A DNA stretch of 64,000 bases from Zobellia galactanivorans (GCF_000973105.1 NC_015844.1:4584501-4648500), one strand, 5' to 3'; counted from the first letter of the stretch, positions 54,893 to 64,000 are shown. The notes: a model not told the origin generated them from the sequence alone. Translations and numbers: made by a program.

Positions 54893-55849
54893 GTGCTTTT
54901 GAATACCGATGAATTCATAAAAATATTAGAGAAGTATGCTTCGGGTCACGCCACGGAAGAGGAAAGGGAGATCGTGGATGCGTATTTTGATAAACAACAA
55001 TTACCATCTGACCTTACACCTCTATCTACAGCGAAGACAAAGTCGAATCTGTATCGACGAATAGAAGGGGAGATGAAAGAGGTCAAGCATATAGGTCCCT
55101 CGTACAGGTCCTTTTATAGCATAGGCATTGCGGCCAGTATTCTTCTTGTGATCGGCCTCTTTATATTTCTAGGCTACGGGCCCGAGCCCACAATGCGTAC
55201 GGTACAAACCCGCTATGGCGAAAAGCAGGAAGTGCTATTGCCCGATGGTACTTTTGTGATGCTGAACTCTGGGAGCTCCATACAGTTTCCCGACCAGTTC
55301 CAAGAAGGTTTACGGGAAGTTGTATTGGAAGGGGAAGCCTTTTTCAGGGTGCACCGAGATACGAGCCGTCCTTTTCGTGTAAAGACCCAAGAGCTGACCA
55401 CCGAGGTGTTGGGCACCTCGTTTAATATCAATTCATTTGCTGAGAAAGACAGCATTACCGTAAGTGTGGCCACTGGGAAGGTCATGGTAAAAAACAGCGA
55501 TGGGCTAAAGGAAATTCTACTTCCCGACCATCAATTGCATTATCACAAAACCACATATGCTTATAGAAAATCGGCCGATGAATCTGCTATAGATGCAGCT
55601 TGGACCTCCAACACCATTTATCTCAATAACATAAGGCTTGAAGAGGCCCTATATATGTTGGAAAAATGGTTCGATGTGTCCATACGTCTATCCGACCCCT
55701 CCTTGGCAGATAAAAAAGTAATAGGGAAATATCGTAATCCCAATTTACGGCAGACCATGGAGAGCTTGAGTTTTTTACTCGGAATAGAATTTAAGGAGAA
55801 GTCGCCATCTACGTATACAGTTATTCCTAAAACCCGCTTGCCTATGTAA
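54893..55849 (+). CDS. FecR-family anti-sigma factor
   Basis: 318 residues starting at GTG 54893; no ATG occurs before the conserved part. Its cytoplasmic N-terminus has the sigma-binding pattern FIKILEKYASGHATEEEREI. The transmembrane segment is at about 75-94 (SIGIAASILLVIGLFIFLGY). The FecR domain spans about 102-205 (VQTRYGEKQEVLLPDGTFVM, EGEAFFRVHRDTSRPF, VLGTSFNINSF), and a DUF4974 about 240-315. No sigma gene precedes it; the only other sigma gene in this cluster is at 62218, at the far end. Confidence 0.92.
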   Translation: MLLNTDEFIKILEKYASGHATEEEREIVDAYFDKQQLPSDLTPLSTAKTKSNLYRRIEGEMKEVKHIGPSYRSFYSIGIAASILLVIGLFIFLGYGPEPTMRTVQTRYGEKQEVLLPDGTFVMLNSGSSIQFPDQFQEGLREVVLEGEAFFRVHRDTSRPFRVKTQELTTEVLGTSFNINSFAEKDSITVSVATGKVMVKNSDGLKEILLPDHQLHYHKTTYAYRKSADESAIDAAWTSNTIYLNNIRLEEALYMLEKWFDVSIRLSDPSLADKKVIGKYRNPNLRQTMESLSFLLGIEFKEKSPSTYTVIPKTRLPM

Positions 55850-55941
55850 CATGTCCCCCTGAACAAAAAAAGCCTTTCCTACACGAATAGAAAAGGCCGA
55901 AGATTTTACTAAAAGCCTGAAGAACTAATAGAAAACCTAAA

Positions 55942-58900
55942 ATGAAAATAAAAGTACTAAAAAATAGATTGAAGCTAAAAGTCATTGGATTTTTACTTCT
56001 GTCGACCTGTTTTACCGCGCTTGCAAAGCCAAGCAATGGAGAGGTCGATGAAATCAAAATTACGCTAGAGGAGAACAATAAGACCTTGGTCGAAATATTC
56101 GATCATGTTGAAGCGGTTTCCCATGCCTCCTTTGTTTACAGTGAAAGGATACAGCGTTTGAATATTACCAAAAGTGTCGATTTTAAAGATGCTTCACTAG
56201 AAGCGGTAATGTACCGTCTTTCAAAAGAATTCCCCATAAACTATAAGATTATCGCCAAAACGGTCACCGTAACCCTTGCCGATATCGTACAAGACAAGGT
56301 GAAAGTTTCGGGAACCCTAGAAGATGTACAAGGCGTGGCCTTAATGGGGGTCAGTGTGATGGAAGTGGGGACCCAAAATGGTATTGTTACCGATTTTGAT
56401 GGCAATTTTTCAATTCAAATGGCACGTGGGGGAACATTGGAATTTTCCTACATGGGGATGTTGACCCAGACCATGACGATTTCGGAAGATCAATCGGGAT
56501 TGATCGTTGTTCTTAAGTCTGACGAACAAATGTTGGAAGAGGTAGTCGTTATCGGCTACGGTAGCAAAAGCAAGGAAAAGCTGATCGACGCCGTAAACAA
56601 GGTCGATGTTTCCACTATCGAAAACAGACCGCTGTCAAATGCGGCCAATGCTTTGCAGGGGGTGAGCCCAGGTTTGAACATTACCCAGTCAAGTGGTAAA
56701 CCGGGGCAATCGCCTCGAATAAATATTCGCGGTTTTACTTCCATTAATGGAGGGTCTCCCTTGGTCATTGTCGATGGGGTAGAAGGGGATATCAATAATT
56801 TGAACCCTAGCGATATTGAGTCCGTTAGTGTATTGAAAGATGCCGGTGCATCTGCCATTTATGGGGCCCGAGGTGCTTTTGGGGTAGTCTTGGTTACGAC
56901 AAAAAAAGCGAAGAAGGGCAATATTTCAGTGAATGTAAACCATACCACGGCCTTTAGTTCCCCGACCATGAACACGGACTTTTTAACCGACCCGTATAAG
57001 TCTACCATGTTGGTCGATGAAGCGTTCAGAACGGCGGTAGGAAGGTCGTATACCGGTTATACCGAACAAGATTACGACGCACTTTTGGAAGTGTCCCAAG
57101 ATCCTTCAAAGGCTAGGGTGGTCATCGATAATAGAAATGGGCGCGACCAGTACGTGCATTATGGGGCAACCGATTGGTGGAATACCTTCTTTAGAAAAAG
57201 CGCACCTTCGAACATTACCAATGTTTCCCTTTCGGGAGGCTCGGATAAGGTTAGGACGTTTTTCTCGTACCGAAACTATGAATCTACGGGTATTCTAAAG
57301 GTTCAAGATGATATCTATAAGCAATACAACTTAAGGGGAAAGATAGAGGTAGATGCGAATGATTGGCTGACCTTTACGAACAACATGCAGTTCAACCGTT
57401 CGAACGACCTACAACACGGGGGCAGTCAATACGGAAACTATGCCGACCCTTGGGGCAGTTTATTGTGGGTACATGCCATTCCGGCCTATAGCCCTACCAA
57501 TCCCGACGGTAACGCACTATGGAGAACCGAATTGAACAACTATACGGTCGGCGACGGGGTCTATGCGGCCCTCTTGCACGGTAAGTCAAAGCAAGAAACC
57601 GTAAATCAGGAATTCTCGAATATCGCTACAGCGGTCATTAGTCCTTTTGAAGGTTTGGATATTACTACGAGCTACGCCTTGCGAAAGCAAACCTACAACA
57701 GGTACCAAAGGTCAACGCGAATACCTTATTCCATATTTGTTGGGGAGGTCGGTACCATGGGTAGTGATCGTTTAAAAGAGTACAACACCCAATCGAGTTA
57801 CGATGCCTTTAATATCTATGGAGAGTACAAAAAACAATTGGGCGACCATTTCGTGAGCGGTATGGTAGGTTTCAACCAAGAGTCTTTTGAAACCAAGAGT
57901 TTTGAAGCCAGCAAGCTGAATAGTATTTCAGATGATTTAAACTCCCTAGGTTTGGCCACCTCCAACGCCGAAGCCAGTGGTAGCGCCTCGGCCTGGGCCT
58001 TGCAGGGTGTTTTTTACCGCTTGTCTTACGACTATAAGAAAAAGTATCTCTTGGAGATGAACGGTCGCTACGATGGATCGTCGAGATTTCCGTCTGATTA
58101 TCGTTGGGGCTTTTTCCCCTCGGTTTCTGCAGGCTGGGTAGTTTCTAACGAAGATTTCCTAAAGGAGGTCCACGCCGTCAGCCAAGTGAAATTACGTGCC
58201 TCTTATGGGTCATTGGGCAACCAAAACATTGATGACTACGCCTATATCCCTACTTTGAATAAGGATATTGATTTCGGTTATGCCATGGATGGGTCTACCT
58301 TAGATTATATCGAGTCGCCCAACCTGAACCCAAGGGCAATTACTTGGGAAGAGGTAAAGACCTTGAATTTGGGTACCGACCTTTCCTTCTTTAAGAACCG
58401 CTTGACCACTAGTTTCGACTGGTATCAGCGCAATACCGAAGGGATGTTGACCAAAGGAGCGACTTTGCCGAGTGTATTGGGTGCGCCATCGCCCCAAGAG
58501 AATGCGGCCGATTTGCAAACCAGGGGCTTTGAACTGTCTTTGGGCTATAATGATTCCTTCGAAATTGGGAATGATTCTTTTGAGTTTTCGGTCGTAGGTA
58601 CCTTGTCGAATTCCAAAACAAAAATTACCCGCTTCGATAACCCGAACAATAGTCTATCCGATTTTTATGAAGGTATGACGATCGGCGAGCTTTGGGGCTA
58701 TGATGTGGAGGGACTCTTTCAAACGGAAGAGGAAGTGGCCGCCCATGCCGATCAGACCAGGGTGTCGAACCGAATTGTGGCCGCCGGAGGTCTACAGCCC
58801 GGTGATGTAAAGTATACCGACTTGAATAACGACGGGGTAATCGATGATGGTGAAAATACCTTGGAGAATCCTGGCGATAGAAAGATTTTAGGGAATACTG

Positions 58901-59448
58901 CCCCTCAATACCTTTATAGCTTTAAGTTGAATGCCGCCTACAAAGGTTTTGACTTTTCCGCCTTCTTTCAAGGTGTTGGCAAGCAAGATTGGTATCCGAA
59001 TCGCGATTCGAGATTGTTTTGGGCCATGTACAACCGACCTTATGATTCCTTTATCCGAAAGGATATGGTCGGTGAGATCTGGACGCCCGAAAACACCGAT
59101 GCGTATTACCCAAGGCTTTTTGGGTATATCGCACTTTCCGAAAGCGATGCACTGGGAGCGGTAAACAATCGATATTTGCAGAGTGTGGCCTACCTACGGA
59201 TGAAGAACCTGACTTTGGGCTATACCTTGCCAAGTGGTATTACCGAACGCATGCCCTTCAATAAACTAAGACTTTATTTTAGCGGTGAGAACCTTTTGAC
59301 CTTTAGTAAACTCACCGATTACATCGACCCCGAAGCGGCCAGTAATTCGGTAAACCTTAATTCTCCCTCGACTTCCACGAATAGGAGTACGGCCCAATCA
59401 ACGCCGTTTTCCAAAATATATTCACTAGGTATTTCACTACAATTTTAA
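55942..59448 (+). CDS. SusC/RagA-type TonB-dependent transporter with STN domain (second locus)
   Basis: 1168 residues. Signal peptide (VIGFLLLSTCFTALA), STN domain about 38-92 (IKITLEENNKTLVEIFDHVE), carboxypeptidase-regulatory domain about 121-195 (GVALMGVSVMEVGTQNGIVT), EEVVVIGYG, plug with VLKDAGASAIYGARGAFGVV and a barrel ending KIYSLGISLQF. The STN domain pairs with the FecR encoded upstream. The order within the locus is FecR, SusC, SusD, phosphatase-fold enzyme, sigma factor. Confidence 0.96.
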   Translation: MKIKVLKNRLKLKVIGFLLLSTCFTALAKPSNGEVDEIKITLEENNKTLVEIFDHVEAVSHASFVYSERIQRLNITKSVDFKDASLEAVMYRLSKEFPINYKIIAKTVTVTLADIVQDKVKVSGTLEDVQGVALMGVSVMEVGTQNGIVTDFDGNFSIQMARGGTLEFSYMGMLTQTMTISEDQSGLIVVLKSDEQMLEEVVVIGYGSKSKEKLIDAVNKVDVSTIENRPLSNAANALQGVSPGLNITQSSGKPGQSPRINIRGFTSINGGSPLVIVDGVEGDINNLNPSDIESVSVLKDAGASAIYGARGAFGVVLVTTKKAKKGNISVNVNHTTAFSSPTMNTDFLTDPYKSTMLVDEAFRTAVGRSYTGYTEQDYDALLEVSQDPSKARVVIDNRNGRDQYVHYGATDWWNTFFRKSAPSNITNVSLSGGSDKVRTFFSYRNYESTGILKVQDDIYKQYNLRGKIEVDANDWLTFTNNMQFNRSNDLQHGGSQYGNYADPWGSLLWVHAIPAYSPTNPDGNALWRTELNNYTVGDGVYAALLHGKSKQETVNQEFSNIATAVISPFEGLDITTSYALRKQTYNRYQRSTRIPYSIFVGEVGTMGSDRLKEYNTQSSYDAFNIYGEYKKQLGDHFVSGMVGFNQESFETKSFEASKLNSISDDLNSLGLATSNAEASGSASAWALQGVFYRLSYDYKKKYLLEMNGRYDGSSRFPSDYRWGFFPSVSAGWVVSNEDFLKEVHAVSQVKLRASYGSLGNQNIDDYAYIPTLNKDIDFGYAMDGSTLDYIESPNLNPRAITWEEVKTLNLGTDLSFFKNRLTTSFDWYQRNTEGMLTKGATLPSVLGAPSPQENAADLQTRGFELSLGYNDSFEIGNDSFEFSVVGTLSNSKTKITRFDNPNNSLSDFYEGMTIGELWGYDVEGLFQTEEEVAAHADQTRVSNRIVAAGGLQPGDVKYTDLNNDGVIDDGENTLENPGDRKILGNTAPQYLYSFKLNAAYKGFDFSAFFQGVGKQDWYPNRDSRLFWAMYNRPYDSFIRKDMVGEIWTPENTDAYYPRLFGYIALSESDALGAVNNRYLQSVAYLRMKNLTLGYTLPSGITERMPFNKLRLYFSGENLLTFSKLTDYIDPEAASNSVNLNSPSTSTNRSTAQSTPFSKIYSLGISLQF

Positions 59449-59460
59449 AATACACCCACT

Positions 59461-61194
59461 ATGAAATTTAAATATACAATACTGATTTGCATCTTGCTTT
59501 TGGTTGGCTGTAGCGATGATTATCTCGATAAGGAACCGCTCTCCGACGTCACCGAGAACAATTTCTTTTTAAAGGCAAGCGATTTACAGCTGTACACCAA
59601 TGGCTTTTATAGAATGTTACCAAGTACGAGTATCTATGATGGGGACGCGGTTGCCGACAATATCGTTTCAACGACCCTAAGTGAGGAAATGAGAGGGGCC
59701 AGGACCATACCTACCACAGGCGGTGGATGGGATTGGGCCTATCTGAGGGACATCAACTATTTTATCGAGAACTACGAAAAGTGTGAAGATGAGTCCGCCA
59801 AGCTCCATTATAGCGGAGTGGCCTATTTTTTTAGGGCGTATTTCTATTTCCAGAAACTCCAAAGGTTTGGCGAAGTGCCCTATTACGAGACGACCATTAG
59901 TGCCGATGATATGGAAAGCCTTCAGGCACCACGCGAGAGCCGTCAGTTTATAACGGATCGGATCTTAGAGGATCTGGATCGTGCAATCGCCAACTTGAAC
60001 GAGGAAGTCCAAGCCTATCGTATTACGAAATACAGTGCCCTTGCCCTAAAATCACGGGTGGCCCTATATGAAGGTACCTTTGGCAAATACCGCAATCTGC
60101 CCGGATTTGAAACCTATCTAAATGCCAGTGTCGATGCTTCCCTCGAACTGATGGAAAACTCGCCATACGGTGTGTATAGTACAGGAAGTACAGGCACTGA
60201 TTACATGAACCTTTTCAATTCCCAAGATGCCCAGACCAGCGAAATGATCTTAAGTAGGCAGTTTACCCAAACGGTTGCCGTAGATCACAATGTGAACTAC
60301 TATACTACCACGTCTTCTTACGGTAGGCCTGGTATGCCCAAAGACTTGGTTAACAGTTATTTGATGGCCGATGGTTCACGCTTTACCGATTTACCGAACT
60401 ACAACCAAATCTTTTTTACCGATGAAGTGGCAGATAGGGATCCAAGGCTTTCGCAGACCGTGCGTACCCCGGGTTACACCCGTAAGGGAGAAGCTATGGA
60501 GCTTGCCCCGAACCTTGGGGCGACCATGACCGGCTACCAATTGATCAAGTATGTTTCGGAGCCGGTATACGATACCTATGACGAGTCGATTTCCGACCTA
60601 CCAGTCCTTCGCTTTGGGGAAGTACTGTTGAATTTTGCCGAGGCCAAAGCCGAACTTGGCACCCTTAGCCAGGCAGATTTGGATGCATCGGTTCAATTGT
60701 TGAGAAATAGGGTAGGAATGCCCGCCATGAGCCTCGATGATGCCAATAGTAATCCCGATGCCTTTTTGGAAGACCAATACCCCAATGTTAGCGGGGCGAA
60801 CAAAGGCGTAATTCTTGAAATCAGAAGGGAAAGACGTATAGAGCTCTATATGGAAAACCATCGTTGGAACGACGTTGTGCGTTGGAAGGCCGGTCAAGCA
60901 TTGACCAAGCCCTTACGCGGACTCTATTTTCCCGGGGCGGGAGAGTACGATATGGATTCCGATGGGAATGCCGATGTGGTCTTGTTTGAAGGTGATGAGC
61001 CAGAAGGCCAGGTACAGGGGGTGCAGTACATTAAGATCGGGTCGGATATCTTCTTTGACGCCGATAATTTAATCGACCCACAACCTGATTTCAACAATAG
61101 GATGTTTGACGAAGAGAGGGACTATCTATACCCTTTACCGAGAGTGGAGTTGCAATTAAACCCGAACCTGACCCAAAATCCGGGTTGGGAATAA
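59461..61194 (+). CDS. SusD/RagB-type glycan-binding lipoprotein (second locus)
   Basis: 577 residues, lipobox LLLVGC (Cys17). SusD hallmarks: DDYLDKEPLSDVTENNFFLK, YFFRAYFYFQKLQRFGEVPY, LALKSRVALYEGTFGKYRN, EIRRERRIELYMENHRWNDV, YLYPLPRVELQLNPNLTQNPG. It starts 12 bp after susC and is followed, with one base between, by the enzyme gene. The partner glycan is unknown. Confidence 0.96.
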   Translation: MKFKYTILICILLLVGCSDDYLDKEPLSDVTENNFFLKASDLQLYTNGFYRMLPSTSIYDGDAVADNIVSTTLSEEMRGARTIPTTGGGWDWAYLRDINYFIENYEKCEDESAKLHYSGVAYFFRAYFYFQKLQRFGEVPYYETTISADDMESLQAPRESRQFITDRILEDLDRAIANLNEEVQAYRITKYSALALKSRVALYEGTFGKYRNLPGFETYLNASVDASLELMENSPYGVYSTGSTGTDYMNLFNSQDAQTSEMILSRQFTQTVAVDHNVNYYTTTSSYGRPGMPKDLVNSYLMADGSRFTDLPNYNQIFFTDEVADRDPRLSQTVRTPGYTRKGEAMELAPNLGATMTGYQLIKYVSEPVYDTYDESISDLPVLRFGEVLLNFAEAKAELGTLSQADLDASVQLLRNRVGMPAMSLDDANSNPDAFLEDQYPNVSGANKGVILEIRRERRIELYMENHRWNDVVRWKAGQALTKPLRGLYFPGAGEYDMDSDGNADVVLFEGDEPEGQVQGVQYIKIGSDIFFDADNLIDPQPDFNNRMFDEERDYLYPLPRVELQLNPNLTQNPGWE

Positions 61195-61195
61195 T

Positions 61196-62071
61196 ATGAG
61201 GCAAATGAAAAAAATAAAGAAGATAAGTATACTGGCCCTACTGTTGCTAGGACCCTTTTTATCCCGTGCACAGAGCGCCGAAGTGATAAGTGCCATGACC
61301 TTTAACATTAGGTATGCCAACCCCAAGGACGGTATCAATATTTGGGAAAACCGAAGGGACTGGCTTTGCGAGGGCATCAATTTTTTTGATGTAGATGTCT
61401 TTGGGGCACAGGAAGTGATAGAAAGCCAATTGAACGACATGGTCGAAAGGCTTCCTGCCTACGATTACGTCGGTATTGGAAGAAATGGGGACAAGGAAGG
61501 GGAGTTTTGTCCCGTATTCTTCAAAAAAGAGACCTTTGAACTCATGGACAGCGGCACGTTTTGGCTTTCAGAAACGCCGGAAAAGGTGAATTCCCAAGGT
61601 TGGGATGCAGCTTTGCCGAGAATCATGACCTGGGTAAAACTTCGAAAAATAGCAACGGGAGAGGCGTTTTATTTTTTCAATACCCATTTTGACCACCGTG
61701 GTAAGACGGCCCAATTGGAAAGTGCCAAGCTCATACGGCAAGAGATCCAAAAGATAGCGGGGGATAAGCCATTTTTGATTACGGGCGATTTTAATTTTGC
61801 GCCTTCCGAAGAGGCCTATACCGAATTGACGAGCGGAAAGCCCAAAAGCCTTGTCGTAATCGATAGTAAAAATAGCGCCCAAATGGTTTACGGTCCCGAC
61901 TACACTTTCAACGGTTTTGCCTTGGAGCCTGATCAAAGTAGGGAACGAATAGATTATGTTTTTATTGCCCAAGGCGTAAAAGTCCATAAGCACCACATTA
62001 TAGACGGGCAAAGGGGAGGCAATTATATTTCCGACCACTTTCCTATCAAGGTAATTGTTAGTTTACGTTAA
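61196..62071 (+). CDS. Exported endonuclease/exonuclease/phosphatase-fold enzyme
   Basis: 291 residues with a signal peptide (ISILALLLLGPFLSRAQ). The EEP fold shows SAMTFNIRYANPKDG, GAQEV (metal-binding Glu), FNTHFDHRG, LITGDFNFAPSEEA and the terminal SDHFPIKV. EEP members hydrolyse phosphodiesters or sugar-phosphate and phospholipid substrates. In Bacteroidota SusCD loci such proteins are common and their role is unclear. Start could be 61205 instead. It is the last gene before a terminator. Confidence 0.88.
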   Translation: MRQMKKIKKISILALLLLGPFLSRAQSAEVISAMTFNIRYANPKDGINIWENRRDWLCEGINFFDVDVFGAQEVIESQLNDMVERLPAYDYVGIGRNGDKEGEFCPVFFKKETFELMDSGTFWLSETPEKVNSQGWDAALPRIMTWVKLRKIATGEAFYFFNTHFDHRGKTAQLESAKLIRQEIQKIAGDKPFLITGDFNFAPSEEAYTELTSGKPKSLVVIDSKNSAQMVYGPDYTFNGFALEPDQSRERIDYVFIAQGVKVHKHHIIDGQRGGNYISDHFPIKVIVSLR

Positions 62072-62082
62072 TGTCATGTTTA

Positions 62083-62125
62083 AAATGCCGCCTGCTGCAT
62101 AAAAGTGGGCGGCATTTATTTTATC
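62083..62125 (+). terminator. Rho-independent terminator
   Basis: AAATGCCGCC (62083-62092) pairs perfectly with GGCGGCATTT (62108-62117), followed by ATTTTATCC. Confidence 0.8.
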
Positions 62126-62217
62126 CTTTCTAACCATTTCTTAACAAAGGCATATAATCTAAATTACTTCACGCGACTATAGCATACGTAATTTAGAGGC
62201 TCAATACCAACCCGAAA

Positions 62218-62742
62218 ATGAGTGACCATTTATCTGACAAGGAGCTACTTGATAAAGTAAGATTGGGCGACCAAGAGTCATTCAGACAGGTCTACGATAG
62301 ATATTTTAACGACCTATATGGCTATACCTCGGCACTGTTGCAAGATCGGCAACTGGCAGAAGACCTGATACAGGAACTTTTTATACACCTGTGGGAAAAG
62401 AAGTCCACTATCGAAATCGTACATTTAAAGGCCTACTTGACTACGGCACTCCGCCGCAAAATTATCAATGTATATCGTAACAATAAGTACGTAGATTTAG
62501 ATGAGACCATCATTGCGACCCTTCCCAGCCCGAATGGGATAGATGATAAGTTGCGTGAAAATGATTTGGAACAGGAGTTTAAGACCACCTTGAACAAGCT
62601 TCCCAAAAAATGTAGGAACGTATTTTATCTCAGTCGGATCAAAATGTACAAAAACAGGGAAATCGCCGAAGAGCTCGATATCTCTATCCGAACGGTCGAA
62701 GCACATATCAGTAATGCACTGCGGCATTTCAAGGTACACTAA
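62218..62742 (+). CDS. ECF RNA polymerase sigma factor
   Basis: 174 residues. Region 2: SFRQVYDRYFNDLYGYTSAL, LAEDLIQELFIHLWEKK. Region 4: LNKLPKKCRNVFYLSRIKMY and helix-turn-helix REIAEELDISIRTVEAHISN. It has the typical sequence of FecR-controlled Bacteroidota sigma factors. It is separated from the SusCD operon by a terminator, so it has its own promoter. It is probably the partner of the FecR encoded at 54893 (inference from order; no other unpaired sigma gene is nearby). Confidence 0.92.
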   Translation: MSDHLSDKELLDKVRLGDQESFRQVYDRYFNDLYGYTSALLQDRQLAEDLIQELFIHLWEKKSTIEIVHLKAYLTTALRRKIINVYRNNKYVDLDETIIATLPSPNGIDDKLRENDLEQEFKTTLNKLPKKCRNVFYLSRIKMYKNREIAEELDISIRTVEAHISNALRHFKVH

Positions 62743-62819
62743 ACTGGAATAAACGACCAGCATGGACTCAAAAAAGCCATTGTGGCCTTAGTGAACCCAA
62801 ATCCCTGATCATTTACCCG

Positions 62820-62856
62820 ATAATCGAGATTAAATGCTCCGAGGCTTGCCTCGAAA
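62820..62856. repeat. Dispersed repeat copy with hairpin
   Basis: ATAATCGAGATTAAATGC (62820-62837) repeats 54633-54650; the next six bases differ at one position. It continues into a small hairpin CGAGG-CTTG-CCTCG (62840-62853) between convergent genes, which may serve as terminator. Confidence 0.55.
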
Positions 62857-62872
62857 TCAAGGGGTATTCCTT

Positions 62873-63658
62873 TTAATGCCTCGCGGGCTTGCCCCCAGGT
62901 AGTTTACTTTCCCCCTGGGCGGCCCAGTAGATACCTCCGAACAGGTGGTCTAAAAACATTTGATCTTCAAACGCTTCGGGCTTATGGCCCAGTGCCGTAT
63001 AAAAAGAACGCCCACCATCGTAGAATTGATACCATGCTATAGGGTGGTTTTTGCCCATACCTTTTAGCGGTATTTCGTCATATCCCTTCTGGTAATCATA
63101 GGTGTCTTCGTCTACGGATAGAAGTACTTTGATGGCATCAGATTTCAAGAGGTCAAAATTGTACCATTCGTCGCTCCACAACCATTTTTCCGGCAGATGT
63201 AGGTTTGAGGGGAAATTGGCATCATGATTGCTTAGAACGGCAGCTTGAAATTGCGGATGGTCCCTAAAAACCCCGCCTATAAGATTGTCGAACCAAGGGT
63301 TTCTAATCTCACTATCGGAGGTGGAGTGGACTCCCACGAAGCCGTTCCCGTTTTGAATGTGCGTTTGTAAAACCTTGAGCTGTTCATTGGTTAAATTGTC
63401 GGTATTCGCATTTAAAAATACCACCACGTCGTAGGAAGGTAATTTTAGGGCGAGGTCTTCGGAACTTTGCGTCCAATCAAACTTAAACTGATGTTCGGCG
63501 GCCATTTTGTGAAAAGCGTCTACCGCATTGGGAATACATTCGTAGTGCCAGGTGTCTTGTACGGTAAATAACAACACCTTAAATTGGTCTTGGGCAAAAG
63601 CCATATGGTTGAAAGTTAAAATGATAAAACAGGTGAATTGTAAAATTCTGGATTTCAT
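62873..63658 (-). CDS. ThuA-like domain protein, exported
   Basis: 261 residues with a signal peptide (FTCFIILTFNHMAFAQ). The ThuA glutamine-amidotransferase-like fold is shown by FKVLLFTVQDTWHYECIPNA, VVVFLNANTDNLTNEQLKVL, GNGFVGVHSTSDSEIRNPWF, PIAWYQFYDGGRSFYTALGH and FLDHLFGGIYWAAQG. Family members are widely linked to sugar metabolism in Bacteroidota. The catalytic residue of amidotransferases is replaced by His/Ser (GVHS). It is 33 bp upstream of the next gene on its strand. Confidence 0.9.
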   Translation of the reverse strand: MKSRILQFTCFIILTFNHMAFAQDQFKVLLFTVQDTWHYECIPNAVDAFHKMAAEHQFKFDWTQSSEDLALKLPSYDVVVFLNANTDNLTNEQLKVLQTHIQNGNGFVGVHSTSDSEIRNPWFDNLIGGVFRDHPQFQAAVLSNHDANFPSNLHLPEKWLWSDEWYNFDLLKSDAIKVLLSVDEDTYDYQKGYDEIPLKGMGKNHPIAWYQFYDGGRSFYTALGHKPEAFEDQMFLDHLFGGIYWAAQGESKLPGGKPARH

Positions 63659-63691
63659 AAAGTTGAAGTGTTGAGTGTTGAGAGTCGATTG

Positions 63692-64000
63692 TTATAAGAT
63701 GTTAAAGTATAAATAGTTCCAAGCGGCATTGATGCTGTACCACACGGGATAATTAAAGGCTTCCACTTCGGCCACAACATATTTTAGGCCAGCGGTTTTC
63801 GAATATTTAAAATATTCCTCAAAATCCATTTTCCCGCTTTGGCCCAATTCTTCGTAATCTTTTACATGCCAGCTTATAAAGCGGTCGTCGTATTTTTTAA
63901 AGTAGTCGATTGGGTCGACATCCGAAAAATGCATCCAGTATAGGTCGGCTTGAAAATGAACATATTCGGGGTCGGTATGCTCTATGAAGTAGTCATAGAC
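63692..64000 (-). CDS. Sugar-phosphate isomerase/epimerase-like protein, 5' part outside window
   Basis: Only the last 102 codons are visible on the minus strand; the frame is open to the window edge. VHFQADLYWMHFSDVDPIDYF and RFISWHVKDYEEL match the C-terminal part of xylose-isomerase-like TIM barrels, where metal-binding His and Asp residues occur in 'D-xxW' and 'HVKD' motifs. It lies 33 bp before the ThuA-like gene in transcript order and so probably shares its operon. The complete sequence is needed for start and substrate. Confidence 0.8.
   Translation of the reverse strand, partial: VYDYFIEHTDPEYVHFQADLYWMHFSDVDPIDYFKKYDDRFISWHVKDYEELGQSGKMDFEEYFKYSKTAGLKYVVAEVEAFNYPVWYSINAAWNYLYFNIL

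Noticed and set aside
1-64000. tRNA, rRNA, CRISPR arrays or complete insertion sequences
   Set aside because: None seen by eye; a covariance-model search could still find small RNAs that I cannot detect this way.

Overview
The window looks like chromosome of a marine, polysaccharide-degrading member of the Bacteroidota, most likely a Flavobacteriaceae related to Zobellia or Maribacter. The grounds are paired SusC/SusD genes with FecR/ECF-sigma regulation, a secreted protease with a C-terminal type IX secretion (T9SS) sorting domain, Bacteroidota-type lipoproteins, and an A-rich, low Shine-Dalgarno style of translation start. Taxonomy is inference from gene content only. No rRNA, tRNA or CRISPR was seen.

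Layout. (1) 1-4008: the end of a pentose/xylan locus: a 5'-truncated sugar-porter MFS permease, a GH43 beta-xylosidase and a LacI regulator. (2) 4376-6871: a large protein of unknown role with an internally duplicated domain. (3) 7084-11471, minus strand: a CheB-CheR-PAS-histidine kinase hybrid with a single-domain receiver. (4) 11670-14298, minus strand: a TPR sensor kinase and NarL/LuxR regulator. They are divergent from 14552-23348, which encodes a small lipoprotein, a thermolysin-like protease secreted by T9SS, an Fn3-like lipoprotein, two duplicated PQQ-propeller lipoproteins and a beta-barrel protein. A two-part DNA element with fixed spacing occurs three times here (14397, 20992, 22657), each time upstream of a start codon of this set. 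It is a good candidate operator for the two-component system.

(5) 23673-33000: an AT-richer accessory island of short genes, toxin-antitoxin pairs, degenerate insertion-sequence and gene remnants, and direct repeats. Its centrepiece is 27202-29800, a Bacteroidota-type Hcp/TssD tube protein fused to a C-terminal metzincin-type zinc peptidase and followed 4 bp later by a lipoprotein. I read this as a specialised Hcp effector with its immunity protein. About 1.2 kb downstream is a broken Tae4-like amidase effector, followed by an intact WG-repeat lipoprotein that may be its orphaned immunity gene. The window therefore seems to hold a type VI effector/immunity hotspot, although no structural T6SS genes are present. 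(6) 33116-35420: small housekeeping or hypothetical genes, including a TerB-like pair.

(7) 35887-50230: a polysaccharide utilisation locus (ECF sigma, FecR, SusC, SusD, GH95, GH127, PhoD-like phosphoesterase). (8) 50392-51930: a rhomboid protease. (9) 52221-54537: an AraC regulator divergent from hxlB-hxlA, the ribulose-monophosphate pair that fixes formaldehyde. (10) 54893-62742: a second SusCD locus whose FecR gene comes first and whose ECF sigma gene comes last, with an endonuclease/exonuclease/phosphatase-fold enzyme between. (11) 62873-64000, minus strand: a ThuA-like protein and the end of a sugar-phosphate isomerase-like gene cut by the window edge.
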